Shown: piece after piece, positions 1 through 6,410 of the stretch | How the letters are laid out: every line of letters starts with the position of its first letter | How positions within the stretch are numbered: the first letter of the stretch is position 1 | Assembly (NCBI GenBank): GCA_011773795.1 | Contig: WVWW01000068.1 | Span: 5,314-12,138, forward strand | Length of the DNA stretch: 6,825 nt | Direction: 5' to 3' | Origin: Acidobacteriota bacterium | GTDB taxonomy: Bacteria; Acidobacteriota; Polarisedimenticolia; Polarisedimenticolales; Polarisedimenticolaceae | The notes under the pieces: model-generated | Told to the model about the DNA's origin: nothing | The model's database searches: none | Seen by the model: only the letters and a program-made list of their open reading frames with translations | Position numbers and translations under genes: made by a program

Positions 1-2
1 GG

Positions 3-725
3 ATGAGCTACTACAGGCAAGGCCCCACTCGCGGCGGTAGCGTCACGATCGGGGTGCCGCCGGTCACCCCGATGCTGCGGATGATCATCATCGTCAACGC
101 GGCGATCTTCCTCCCGATGCAGCTCACCCCCGTTCGCGAGTTCCTGTTGCAGTACTTCGCGCTGACACCGGGCCAGGTCCTGTCGGGGTACATCTGGCAG
201 GTCGCGACCTACATGCTCCTGCATGCCGGTCTGGGCCACATCTTCTTCAACATGCTTATCTTGTGGATGTTCAGCGGGGAGCTGGAACGTCTCTGGGGAT
301 CCCGGGCCTACCTACGCTACTACGTCGTGTGTGGCGTCGGCGGCGGCGTCGCGATCTTCATCCAGGGAGCGATCCGCGGCTCCGAGGTGCCCACGCTGGG
401 GGCCTCCGGCGCGTTGTACGGGATGATCATGGCCTACGGGCTCCTGTTCTCCGAGCGCCGCGTGCTGTTCATGATGATGTTCCCGATGAAGGCGAAGACC
501 TTCGCGATGATCTTCTTCTTCTTTGCGCTTTACTACAACTTCGCCTCCGAGTCGGACGGCATCTCCCACATCGGCCACCTCGGAGGCGCACTGACCGGGT
601 TGATCTACCTCAAGCGGGCGTGGCGGGTGGACCGACTCGTCAAAAACATTCGTTGGCGCATTCAGCGGCGACGTTTCAAGGTCATGATGGGGAAGAACGA
701 CGACACGGATCGGTGGGTCAACTAG
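3..725 (+). CDS. Rhomboid family intramembrane serine protease
   Basis: This 240-residue polytopic membrane protein probably cleaves transmembrane substrates within the lipid bilayer of the inner membrane. The rhomboid signature is complete. The GASG motif at residues 133-136 supplies the nucleophile Ser135. The last core helix carries H-I-G-H-L-G-G at 189-195, where His192 (the one followed by L-G-G) is the expected catalytic base. The helix near 70-92 has the H-x4-H-x3-N pattern (His74, His79, Asn83) that forms the oxyanion side in this family. Six hydrophobic segments fit roughly at 25-43, 66-92, 103-122, 133-150, 154-180 and 188-204. The N-terminus (about 22 residues) is short and polar. 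The C-terminus (205-240) is strongly basic, as expected for a cytoplasmic tail. No zinc-finger or other soluble domain is fused. The ATG lies at the window edge, so its ribosome site cannot be seen and a start further upstream cannot be excluded. The substrate is unknown. The family is recognised from motifs with high confidence. Confidence 0.93.
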   Translation: MSYYRQGPTRGGSVTIGVPPVTPMLRMIIIVNAAIFLPMQLTPVREFLLQYFALTPGQVLSGYIWQVATYMLLHAGLGHIFFNMLILWMFSGELERLWGSRAYLRYYVVCGVGGGVAIFIQGAIRGSEVPTLGASGALYGMIMAYGLLFSERRVLFMMMFPMKAKTFAMIFFFFALYYNFASESDGISHIGHLGGALTGLIYLKRAWRVDRLVKNIRWRIQRRRFKVMMGKNDDTDRWVN

Positions 726-750
726 CCGGTCCGGCAGGCGGTCGGCCGCC
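725..750 (+). other. GC-rich inverted repeats just after the rhomboid stop
   Basis: Two small inverted repeats follow the stop codon directly: GCCGG-T-CCGGC at 725-735 and GGCGG-TCGG-CCGCC at 737-750. The second could fold as a 5-bp stem with a 4-base loop. The bases after it are A-rich rather than T-rich on this strand, so it is not a standard intrinsic terminator. It may still protect the 3' end of the rhomboid mRNA or pause polymerase. This is inference from sequence symmetry alone. Confidence 0.3.
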
Positions 751-767
751 AAACCATAAATCCACGA

Positions 768-790
768 AAACCCTGTCCAGATATGGGTTT
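768..790 (+). other. AAACCC / GGGTTT inverted repeat upstream of the sigma promoter
   Basis: A 6-bp inverted repeat (AAACCC at 768-773, GGGTTT at 785-790) with an 11-base spacer lies about 18 bases upstream of the -35 box at 808. It could be a binding site for a dimeric regulator of that promoter, or a weak hairpin at the end of the upstream transcript. Only three T residues follow, so a terminator role is weakly supported. No known operator is recognised. Confidence 0.25.
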
Positions 791-807
791 ACGACGACGA
801 TTGTAAG

Positions 808-836
808 TTGACAACAGGGCGGGGCGTGCCTAAACT
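808..836 (+). promoter_or_regulatory. Sigma-70-type promoter for the sigma factor gene
   Basis: A perfect TTGACA (-35, 808-813) is followed by exactly 17 bases and TAAACT (-10, 831-836; 4 of 6 matches to TATAAT). Transcription would begin near 843 and run toward the sigma gene at 1116, giving a leader of about 270 bases. It lies in the only long non-coding stretch and has the correct orientation. It is the best promoter match in the window. It is a prediction from consensus only. Confidence 0.6.
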
Positions 837-1058
837 AACGCCCACACACGGGGCGATACTCGTTATTCAGCTTGATCGTGGTGGGGCCACGGTGGGGGGG
901 CGAGTGATCCGGTACGGCATTTCACAGCCGCACAACTGTATCTTCCGAGTCCACTCCGCCTCGGTTTTTGGAAATCCGGCCAATCCCTCCCAAGCCAAAT
1001 TCTTTAAAACAGCCGACAAACAAACTACTCCGAACAACACGACCGGTCAAGGAGTTTT

Positions 1059-1074
1059 TGACAGATTTCTGTCA
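1059..1074. promoter_or_regulatory. Perfect 16-base inverted repeat, possible operator or RNA hairpin
   Basis: The sequence TGACAGA-TT-TCTGTCA has 7-base arms around two central bases. Its right edge lies 41 bases before the sigma start codon. Its left arm forms a TTGACA at 1058-1063, but no -10 element lies at the right distance, so that hexamer is probably part of the palindrome and not a promoter. The symmetry fits a dimeric DNA-binding protein (TGACA-N6-TGTCA). As RNA the 2-base centre would force a larger loop and a shorter stem, so a DNA site is somewhat more likely. I do not recognise the motif as a known operator. Confidence 0.4.
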
Positions 1075-1106
1075 GGGCCAGCTCCGGGACCTCAACACGT
1101 TCCGAC

Positions 1107-1110
1107 GAGG
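1107..1110 (+). promoter_or_regulatory. Ribosome binding site of the sigma gene
   Basis: GAGG ends 5 bases before the ATG at 1116 but only 2 bases before the TTG at 1113. This selects the ATG as the start. The preceding TGA (1114-1116) of the open frame in the leader overlaps the ATG by one base. Confidence 0.6.
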
Positions 1111-1115
1111 GCTTG

Positions 1116-2006
1116 ATGGAATCCAACCAGAAAGAACGCTCCACGGTGCTGTCACGCTACTTCTCGGACATTCGATCGTACCCGCTCCTGACCAAGGAGC
1201 AGGAACAGGGGCTGGCCAGAAATGTCAGGAACGGCTGCCAGGACTCGCTTCACGAGCTCGTCGAGTCCAACCTCAGCTTCGTCGTCAAGGTCGCCAGCGA
1301 GTACCGCAACCTCGGCCTGCCCTTCGAGGACCTGCTCAACGAGGGCAACATCGGGCTGATCGAGGCGGCCCACCGCTACGACGCGAGCAAGGGCACGAAG
1401 TTCATCACCTATGCGATCTGGTGGATTCGCAAGTCCATCCTGAAGGCCCTCAGCGAGCACTCCAGCCTGGTCCGGGTGCCGACCTACCAGATGAAGAAGG
1501 TCCGCGAGATCCGCGATGCCGAGAACTCGCTGCGCCGCAAGCTGGGGCGGAAGCCCAAGCGGGAAGAGATCTCCGACCGGCTCGAGCGCAGCGTCAACAA
1601 GATCGACCAGGTGCTGCAGTTCACGCTGCGCGAGATGAGCCTCGACGACAAGGTCGGCAAGGAGCGGGACACGCCGATCTCGGACTACCTCGTCGACGAC
1701 AACCTGATCACCCCCGAGGACGACCTGATCAAGCGCGAGGCGAACCTCCTCGTAAGCGAGGCGATGTCCGACCTGACCGAGCAGGAGCGGACCGTGCTTT
1801 GCCACCGGTTCGGGATCGCCGGCGGCCCGACGCTCACCCTGAAGGAAATCGGCGAGATGATGAACATCAGCCGGGAGCGCGTCCGTCAGGTCGAGTGCCA
1901 GGCGAAGAACCGTTTGAAGAAGATTTTCGCCCGCAAACGCGTCATGAAGTCGCCGCAACGCGCAGACTTCCCGGGCTCCCGCGCGCAACGCCGTCTGCGC
2001 GGATAA
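1116..2006 (+). CDS. RNA polymerase sigma factor, sigma-70 (RpoD-like) family, without region 1.1
   Basis: This 296-residue protein would bind core RNA polymerase and direct it to promoters. Region 1.2 lies at about 11-37 and region 2 at about 46-115, with the core- and -10-binding stretch N-E-G-N-I-G-L-I-E-A-A at 75-85 and A-I-W-W-I-R-K-S-I at 100-108. Region 3 is at about 118-195 and region 4 at about 212-270, with the -35-reading helix-turn-helix at 241-262 (S-R-E-R-V-R-Q-V-E). The protein lacks the acidic region 1.1 and long non-conserved insert of primary RpoD, and it has no RpoH box. This suggests a group 2 (RpoS- or SigB/HrdD-like) factor, although a compact primary sigma cannot be excluded. 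The ATG at 1116 is preferred over the adjacent in-frame TTG at 1113, because GAGG at 1107-1110 is 5 bases from the ATG. The last 25 residues are basic and not conserved. The gene has its own promoter and a long leader. Confidence 0.95.
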   Translation: MESNQKERSTVLSRYFSDIRSYPLLTKEQEQGLARNVRNGCQDSLHELVESNLSFVVKVASEYRNLGLPFEDLLNEGNIGLIEAAHRYDASKGTKFITYAIWWIRKSILKALSEHSSLVRVPTYQMKKVREIRDAENSLRRKLGRKPKREEISDRLERSVNKIDQVLQFTLREMSLDDKVGKERDTPISDYLVDDNLITPEDDLIKREANLLVSEAMSDLTEQERTVLCHRFGIAGGPTLTLKEIGEMMNISRERVRQVECQAKNRLKKIFARKRVMKSPQRADFPGSRAQRRLRG

Positions 2007-2026
2007 CCTCCTCGGAGCCGTCACGG

Positions 2027-2048
2027 CGCCGCGAATCGGCCGGCGGCG
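2027..2048 (+). other. GC-rich inverted repeat after the sigma gene
   Basis: CGCCGC (2027-2032) and GCGGCG (2043-2048) can pair around a 10-base loop, 20 bases after the sigma stop codon. The following bases (GTTCCTCATTG) contain no run of T, so termination by this element would be weak or protein-dependent. It separates the sigma gene from a candidate promoter for the kinase. Confidence 0.3.
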
Positions 2049-2056
2049 GTTCCTCA

Positions 2057-2086
2057 TTGCCCCCGGACCGGAGACTTTTGTAGACT
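2057..2086 (+). promoter_or_regulatory. Candidate promoter for the kinase-selB unit
   Basis: TTGCCC (2057-2062) and TAGACT (2081-2086) are 18 bases apart, each with 4 of 6 consensus matches. Transcription would start near 2092-2093, about 37 bases before the preferred GTG start. The match is moderate. In GC-rich genomes such pairs also occur by chance, so this is a suggestion. Confidence 0.35.
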
Positions 2087-2119
2087 CGGCCTGCGAGGTG
2101 CGTCTTTGCGCCCGTGCTT

Positions 2120-2126
2120 AGGGGAA
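2120..2126 (+). promoter_or_regulatory. Ribosome binding site deciding the kinase start
   Basis: AGGGGAA lies here, with the G run ending 5 bases before the GTG at 2130. A competing site, GAGGTG at 2095-2100, sits 5 bases before an in-frame TTG at 2106 and would add 8 residues (M-R-P-C-L-G-E-R). GTG is chosen because TTG starts are rarer and because GAGGTG would lie at the very 5' end of a transcript made from the candidate promoter at 2057-2086. Confidence 0.5.
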
Positions 2127-2129
2127 CGC

Positions 2130-4481
2130 GTGACCGACTCCAGGTTTCACCGTGACGGCGCATTCGACGACGACACTCTCCAGCCGCTGCTCGATTGGTC
2201 CGATCTGCTGACCGCCGAAAACCCCACGGATCTCCTGGTCGGGCTGGGGCAGGCGATGCGACCTTACGTCGCCGAGTTGGCGCTGAAGCAGTTCGACGGG
2301 GATGTCGGCGAGACGATCGCGGGCTGGCGTGGCGGTCCGGCTTCGACCAACCCGCCGCATCAGGTCGAGATCGGTGGGCTCCCGCATTGGCGTTTGTCGA
2401 TCCGTCTTTCCGAAAACGCCCCCCAGATGGTGCTGGTCGAGCGTGCCTTGATGGCGGTCGAGGCGTGGCGCAGCGCGCGTCAGGGCCTGGCCGACGCGCA
2501 GGACCGTGTCGACGCGCGGACCCGCGAACTCGATCTGATCCAGGCCCTCGGTCGCGGCGTCGCGGAAGCTCGCGATCTCGACACCCTGTTTCGTTGTGCG
2601 ATCGAGCTGCTTCAATCGGCCGAGGACATCGATGTTGCCGTAGCTGCCTACGCGGTGGGGCGTCGTCGCACCGTGCTGTCCATGGAATCGCGACCGCTCG
2701 ACGACGACACGCGCACGGCGCTCGCGGGCCAGGCCATCCAGCTGCTCGGCTGGGCCGACGATGACCGGCCGGCCACGCGGGTCGATCACCTGTCCGGCTA
2801 CGACGACACCCGCGGAACGTTGGTCGAGTGGGACGAAAGCTCGCTCGTCGTGCTTCCCGTCTTGCGCGGGGAGCGGATCGCGGCCTGTCTTACGCTGCTG
2901 CCGTCTCGTCCCGCAGGAGAAGGCGCGCTACGCCTGTGCTATTCGGTCGCCAACCAGCTGAGCCTGCACCTGGATCGGATCCTGACCGTCCATGAGGCCG
3001 AGGCCGACCGGTTCCGGGCGATCCTCGACTCGATGCCGCAAGCGGTCCTGCTGCTCGACGGGCAGTTGCACGTGCAACAGGCAAACCCGGCGGCGATCGA
3101 AATGTTCGCGAAGCTCGACATGCCGCTGGTCGGCTCGATCGAGGCCGTCCTGCGCTCGCTCGGGATGTTCGAGGCGACCGATCGTGTTCGCTGCGGCGAG
3201 CGCAATTGCGAGAGTTGCGAGATCCGCTATGAGGACGACCGTACCTTCTCGCTCAGCGTCGCCCGGTTGAACGAGGATCGGTCGAACGAGCCCGACATGG
3301 TGCTCGTGATCGGCGACATCAGCGAGGCGCGGCAGATGCAGCTGCAGCTGGCCCAGGCGGACAAGATGTCCAGCCTCGGGCGGATGATCTCGGGCGTGAC
3401 CCACGAGTTGAACAACCCGCTCACGAGCATCATGGGCTACTCCCAGTTGTTGCGCGCGGCAGTGCCCGAGGGAAAGGTTGCCGAACGTGCCGAAAGACTG
3501 GAGTCCGAAGCGCGTCGCTGCCAGAAGATCGTCAAGAACCTGCTCTCCTTCGCCCGCCGTCGCGAGGTCAAGCACGGATCGGTTTCGCTCAACGAAGTCG
3601 TCGAGTCGGTGCTCGCGTTGATGGGTTACCAGATGCGCATCGACGGCGTCACGGTGGAGACGGATCTCTCTCCGGATCTCCCGGCCGTCGTGGGGGACCA
3701 CCATCACCTGCAGCAGGTGCTGGTCAACCTGTTGACCAACGCGCGGCAGGCGATTCGTTCGGACGCCCAGTCCGGCAAGATCATCGTGAGGACACGACTC
3801 CACGGCGGTGAGGCCGTGATCGAGGTCGAGGACGACGGACCGGGAATCCCCGAAGCTCTGCGCTCGAGGATCTTCGACCCGTTCTTCACCACGAAGCCCG
3901 AGGGCCAGGGAACCGGGCTGGGGCTCGCTCTCGTCTACGGGATCGTTCGGGACCACGCGGGGACGATCGAGGCGCTGAAGGAGGCGCGCGACGGCGCCTG
4001 CTTCCGGGTGACTCTGCCGCTGCCCGAACGGCCGCGCAGAACCGCGGAGGAACCGGAGGCGGAGCTTCCCGAGGTCGAGGTGGGGCCGGCGACCGTGCTG
4101 GTCGTCGACGACGAGGAGCCGGTGGCACAGATGATCTGCGAGTCCCTGCGTGAGGACGGACACACGGCGACCTGCGCACACGACGCCGAGTCCGCTCTGG
4201 AGGCTGCCCAGGAGCGATCGTTCGACCTGGTCATCGCGGACTTGCGGATGCCCGGGGTGGGCGGGGAGGCGTTGTTCGAGCTGCTCACCGAACGACATCC
4301 CAGGCTGGCCGAACGGCTGCTGCTCACGACCGGCGACACCGCGGGCGATGCAATCGAACGGGCGGGCGCACGCACCGGATGTGAGGTGCTGGCGAAACCG
4401 TTCGACGTGGATGCGCTCCACCGCGCGGTGCGCAAACAACTGATAATCTCTCCTGATGAGCGAGATCGATCCGAGCCGTGA
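2130..4481 (+). CDS. Soluble hybrid sensor histidine kinase (GAF-PAS-HisKA-HATPase-REC)
   Basis: This 783-residue cytoplasmic protein would sense a signal, autophosphorylate on His and pass the phosphate to its own receiver domain. Residues 1-110 match no domain I know. A charged, coiled-coil-like helix (about 112-140) leads into a GAF-like domain (about 137-285). A PAS-like domain follows (about 292-400) with C-x4-C-x2-C (Cys355, Cys360, Cys363). The HisKA domain holds the H-box T-H-E-L-N-N-P with His425. The ATPase domain has the N-box (Asn533, Asn537), D-D-G-P-G-I-P at 568-574, F-D-P-F-F-T-T-K at 582-589 and G-T-G-L-G-L at 594-599. The REC domain (about 655-771) has acidic Asp660/Asp661, phospho-acceptor Asp704, Thr734 and Lys756, all intact. 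There is no transmembrane segment, so the signal is internal. A fused REC without an output domain points to a phosphorelay or self-regulation, and the downstream partner is not in the window. The gene end overlaps selB by 26 bases. A TTG start at 2106 is possible. Confidence 0.94.
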   Translation: MTDSRFHRDGAFDDDTLQPLLDWSDLLTAENPTDLLVGLGQAMRPYVAELALKQFDGDVGETIAGWRGGPASTNPPHQVEIGGLPHWRLSIRLSENAPQMVLVERALMAVEAWRSARQGLADAQDRVDARTRELDLIQALGRGVAEARDLDTLFRCAIELLQSAEDIDVAVAAYAVGRRRTVLSMESRPLDDDTRTALAGQAIQLLGWADDDRPATRVDHLSGYDDTRGTLVEWDESSLVVLPVLRGERIAACLTLLPSRPAGEGALRLCYSVANQLSLHLDRILTVHEAEADRFRAILDSMPQAVLLLDGQLHVQQANPAAIEMFAKLDMPLVGSIEAVLRSLGMFEATDRVRCGERNCESCEIRYEDDRTFSLSVARLNEDRSNEPDMVLVIGDISEARQMQLQLAQADKMSSLGRMISGVTHELNNPLTSIMGYSQLLRAAVPEGKVAERAERLESEARRCQKIVKNLLSFARRREVKHGSVSLNEVVESVLALMGYQMRIDGVTVETDLSPDLPAVVGDHHHLQQVLVNLLTNARQAIRSDAQSGKIIVRTRLHGGEAVIEVEDDGPGIPEALRSRIFDPFFTTKPEGQGTGLGLALVYGIVRDHAGTIEALKEARDGACFRVTLPLPERPRRTAEEPEAELPEVEVGPATVLVVDDEEPVAQMICESLREDGHTATCAHDAESALEAAQERSFDLVIADLRMPGVGGEALFELLTERHPRLAERLLLTTGDTAGDAIERAGARTGCEVLAKPFDVDALHRAVRKQLIISPDERDRSEP

Positions 4482-6348
4482 CGCGCGCCATCGTGTGATC
4501 GGAACCGCCGGTCACATCGATCACGGGAAAAGCGCGCTGGTCCTTGCGCTCACGGGAACCGACCCGGACCGCCTCAAAGAAGAAAAACGGCGCGGGATCA
4601 CCATCGAGCTCGGGTTTGCCGATACCGAGCTCGCGCCGGGTGACGTCGTGTCGTTCGTCGATGTCCCGGGCCACGAGCGGTTCGTACGCCACATGGTGGC
4701 CGGGGCGACAGGGATCGATTCGGTGTTGCTCGTGATCGCCCTGGATCAGGGGGTGCAACCGCAGACACGGGAACACCTGGAGATCTGCTCGCTGCTGGGG
4801 CTGAAGCAGGGCGTGGTCGCCCTCACCAAGAAGGACCTCGTGGACGAGGATCTGGCCGAGGTCGTCGCCCTCGAAGTCCGCGAGTTGCTGCACGGGACGT
4901 TTCTCGAGGATGCCGCGATGATCGCCGTATCGGCCAAGAACGGCGAGGGGATCGACGCGTTGCGCGCGGCGCTCGCCGCCCTGGATCGACGCGTCGAGAC
5001 GGACACGCGGACGATTCCGAGACTGCCCGTCGATCGCTCGTTCGTCCAGCGTGGGTTCGGCACCGTGGTGACCGGCACGATGACCGGTCCGGGTTTCCGC
5101 GAAGGCGAGGAGGTCGAGATCCAACCTGCGGGAAAGCGCGCCCGTATTCGCGGTCTTCAGGTGCACCGGCAGAAAGTCGCGGCGGCGGCGGGCGGGCGCC
5201 GCACCGCCTGCAACCTCCAGGGCATCGAGTGCGAGGAAGTGCCACGCGGTTCGGTCGTTTGCCCGGTCGATGCGCTGCAACCGACAACGCGCTTCTGGGC
5301 CAAACTGCAATTGTTGTCGACGGCACCCAAGCGTCTGGCCGACGGGGGCCCCGTGCGGCTGCATCACGGCACCGCCGATTACGCGGCACGCTTTCGAGTC
5401 ATCGGTCGTAACGAAGACGGCTCGTTGCGAGCGATCGTGTTCACGTCGTCACCGGTGCCTGTGGTCGCCGGCGACCGCGTGGTTCTGCGCCGACCCGCCC
5501 CGGTCGACACGGTCGGTGGTGGAGTCGTTGTCGATAGCCATCCGCCGCACCCGCGCTACGCGCGGCCGGAAGACTTTGCCGAGGGGGCGTGGGAGCTCTC
5601 GCGTACCGCGCGGGTGCGACTCGACCGTGCCGCGGCGGAAGGTCTCCAACTCTCCGGTCTCGCCCGAACGCTCGGTTGTACACCGGCGAACCTCGAGCAG
5701 ACGCTGCGATCGATGCAGGATCGCCAGGAGGTCTTCTACGCCTCGGGCCGCTGGTTCGGCGCCGATATCTGGAACGCCGTCCGCAATGTCACAACCGACA
5801 CGCTGGAACGATTCCACGCCGAAGAACCCCTGCGCCTCGGGATCGACCGGGAGGGTCTGCGGGCACGGGTCGCCAAGACGCTCCCACAGGAAGCCTGGCG
5901 CGTCCTGCTCGACTCGATGGCGCTTCACGGGGTGATCGAGCTGCGCGGCGACCAGGTCTGCCTTGCCGGGCACGAAGTCGTCCTGGACGACGGGCGGGAT
6001 GCGCAGATGCGCGAGATCGAAGAGGCGTTTCGCAAGGGCGGCCTGACACCGCCCGAGCCGGCCGATGTCGCCTCGGGGGGCTCGGGCTCCGAGCTGATCG
6101 GATTGCTCGTGGCCCGCGGCACGCTCGTCAAGCTTCACGACGGGAAAGTGTTCCACGCCGATGCGCTCGATGCGCTACGCAAGAAGTTGTGGGAGTTCGC
6201 CGAGCAGTCGCGGATGATCGACGTCGGCGCGTTCAAGGAGCTGACCGGCCTGACGCGAAAGCACGCGATTCCGCTGCTCGAGCACTTCGACGCGGAAAAC
6301 ACCACCCGGCGCGTGGGCAACAAGCGTGAAATCCTGCCCCCGCGTTGA
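4456..6348 (+). CDS. selB: Selenocysteine-specific translation elongation factor SelB
   Basis: This 630-residue GTPase carries selenocysteinyl-tRNA(Sec) to ribosomes stalled at UGA codons marked by a SECIS hairpin. The GTP-binding motifs are in order: G-H-I-D-H-G-K-S at 19-26 (P-loop), R-G-I-T-I at 46-50, D-V-P-G-H at 69-73, T-K-K-D at 124-127 (the SelB variant of NKxD) and V-S-A-K at 158-161. The stretch D-R-L-K-E-E-K-R-R-G-I-T-I-E-L-G-F is typical of SelB rather than EF-Tu. EF-Tu-like beta barrels span about 190-365, and winged-helix repeats for SECIS binding fill about 375-630. The last, with L-T-R-K-H-A-I-P-L-L-E-H-F-D and T-R-R-V-G-N-K-R, is characteristic. The length is normal for bacterial SelB. 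The ATG lies inside the kinase gene and has no Shine-Dalgarno. A GTG at 4495 (residue 14), just before I-G-T-A-G-H, is an alternative start. selA, selD and the tRNA(Sec) gene are not in the window. Confidence 0.96.
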   Translation: MSEIDPSRDARHRVIGTAGHIDHGKSALVLALTGTDPDRLKEEKRRGITIELGFADTELAPGDVVSFVDVPGHERFVRHMVAGATGIDSVLLVIALDQGVQPQTREHLEICSLLGLKQGVVALTKKDLVDEDLAEVVALEVRELLHGTFLEDAAMIAVSAKNGEGIDALRAALAALDRRVETDTRTIPRLPVDRSFVQRGFGTVVTGTMTGPGFREGEEVEIQPAGKRARIRGLQVHRQKVAAAAGGRRTACNLQGIECEEVPRGSVVCPVDALQPTTRFWAKLQLLSTAPKRLADGGPVRLHHGTADYAARFRVIGRNEDGSLRAIVFTSSPVPVVAGDRVVLRRPAPVDTVGGGVVVDSHPPHPRYARPEDFAEGAWELSRTARVRLDRAAAEGLQLSGLARTLGCTPANLEQTLRSMQDRQEVFYASGRWFGADIWNAVRNVTTDTLERFHAEEPLRLGIDREGLRARVAKTLPQEAWRVLLDSMALHGVIELRGDQVCLAGHEVVLDDGRDAQMREIEEAFRKGGLTPPEPADVASGGSGSELIGLLVARGTLVKLHDGKVFHADALDALRKKLWEFAEQSRMIDVGAFKELTGLTRKHAIPLLEHFDAENTTRRVGNKREILPPR

Positions 6349-6373
6349 TCGCTGGGGCGGCTCGACGCGGCTG

Positions 6374-6382
6374 TGGTATGGT
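6374..6382 (+). promoter_or_regulatory. Extended -10 promoter element upstream of tatA
   Basis: TG-G-TATGGT fits the extended -10 pattern (TGn followed by a TATAAT-like hexamer at 6377-6382). No good -35 hexamer lies 16-18 bases upstream, which extended -10 promoters can tolerate. Transcription would start near 6388-6390, exactly at the base of the hairpin that precedes tatA. Confidence 0.4.
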
Positions 6383-6389
6383 CGGCGCC

Positions 6390-6409
6390 GGAGACGCCCG
6401 TGTGTCTCC
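6390..6409 (+). other. Hairpin at the predicted 5' end of the tatA mRNA
   Basis: GGAGAC (6390-6395) and GTCTCC (6404-6409) form a perfect 6-bp inverted repeat around an 8-base loop. The right arm ends one base before the ribosome site (6411-6417). A stem at the 5' end could stabilise the message, or the repeat could be an operator at the start site. It has no T run, so it is not an intrinsic terminator of selB. Confidence 0.4.
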
Positions 6410-6410
6410 A

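Larger units (their letters stand above)
837..1115 (+). promoter_or_regulatory. Long 5' leader / intergenic region before the sigma gene
   Basis: This stretch holds no gene I can support. It contains a possible stem CGTGG-TGGGG-CCACG (877-891) followed by a run of G (894-900), A-rich low-GC sequence around 995-1040, and a perfect 7+7 inverted repeat at 1059-1074. One forward frame stays open from a GTG at 904 to a TGA at 1114-1116 that overlaps the sigma ATG by one base. However, only about half of its codons end in G or C, against a large majority in the neighbouring genes, and its residue composition looks non-coding. The likely role is a long untranslated leader able to carry post-transcriptional control of the sigma factor. 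No known riboswitch or thermosensor is recognised. Confidence 0.45.

Noticed and set aside
1..725. Regulated intramembrane proteolysis linking the rhomboid protease to the sigma factor next door.
   Set aside because: The sigma factor is a soluble RpoD-like type, not an ECF sigma with a membrane anti-sigma, and no anti-sigma gene is present. A separate promoter and 390 bases lie between the two genes.
725..750. Intrinsic terminator after the rhomboid gene.
   Set aside because: The hairpins exist but are followed by AAACCATAAAT instead of a T run, so I list them only as inverted repeats.
1058..1086. TTGACA at 1058-1063 as a second sigma-gene promoter.
   Set aside because: At spacings of 16 to 18 bases the downstream hexamers are GC-rich (around GCTCCG) and do not resemble a -10. 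The hexamer is explained by the palindrome.
904..1116. Possible small gene (GTG at 904 to TGA at 1116) overlapping the sigma ATG by one base, preceded by a G run.
   Set aside because: Only about half of its codons end in G or C, unlike the genes around it, and the protein shows no domain, signal or membrane helix. The overlap with the ATG is a tempting coupling signal but can occur by chance.
2928..4439. Long open frames on the - strand opposite the kinase, and a similar one opposite selB (4324-5367).
   Set aside because: GC-rich genes with G/C third positions commonly leave the opposite strand open. These frames give arginine-, histidine- or proline-rich sequences with no recognisable domain, while the + strand proteins have complete motifs.
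4456..6348. SECIS element or selenoprotein gene within the window.
   Set aside because: No gene here has an internal in-frame TGA that would extend a recognisable protein. Only the decoding factor SelB is present.
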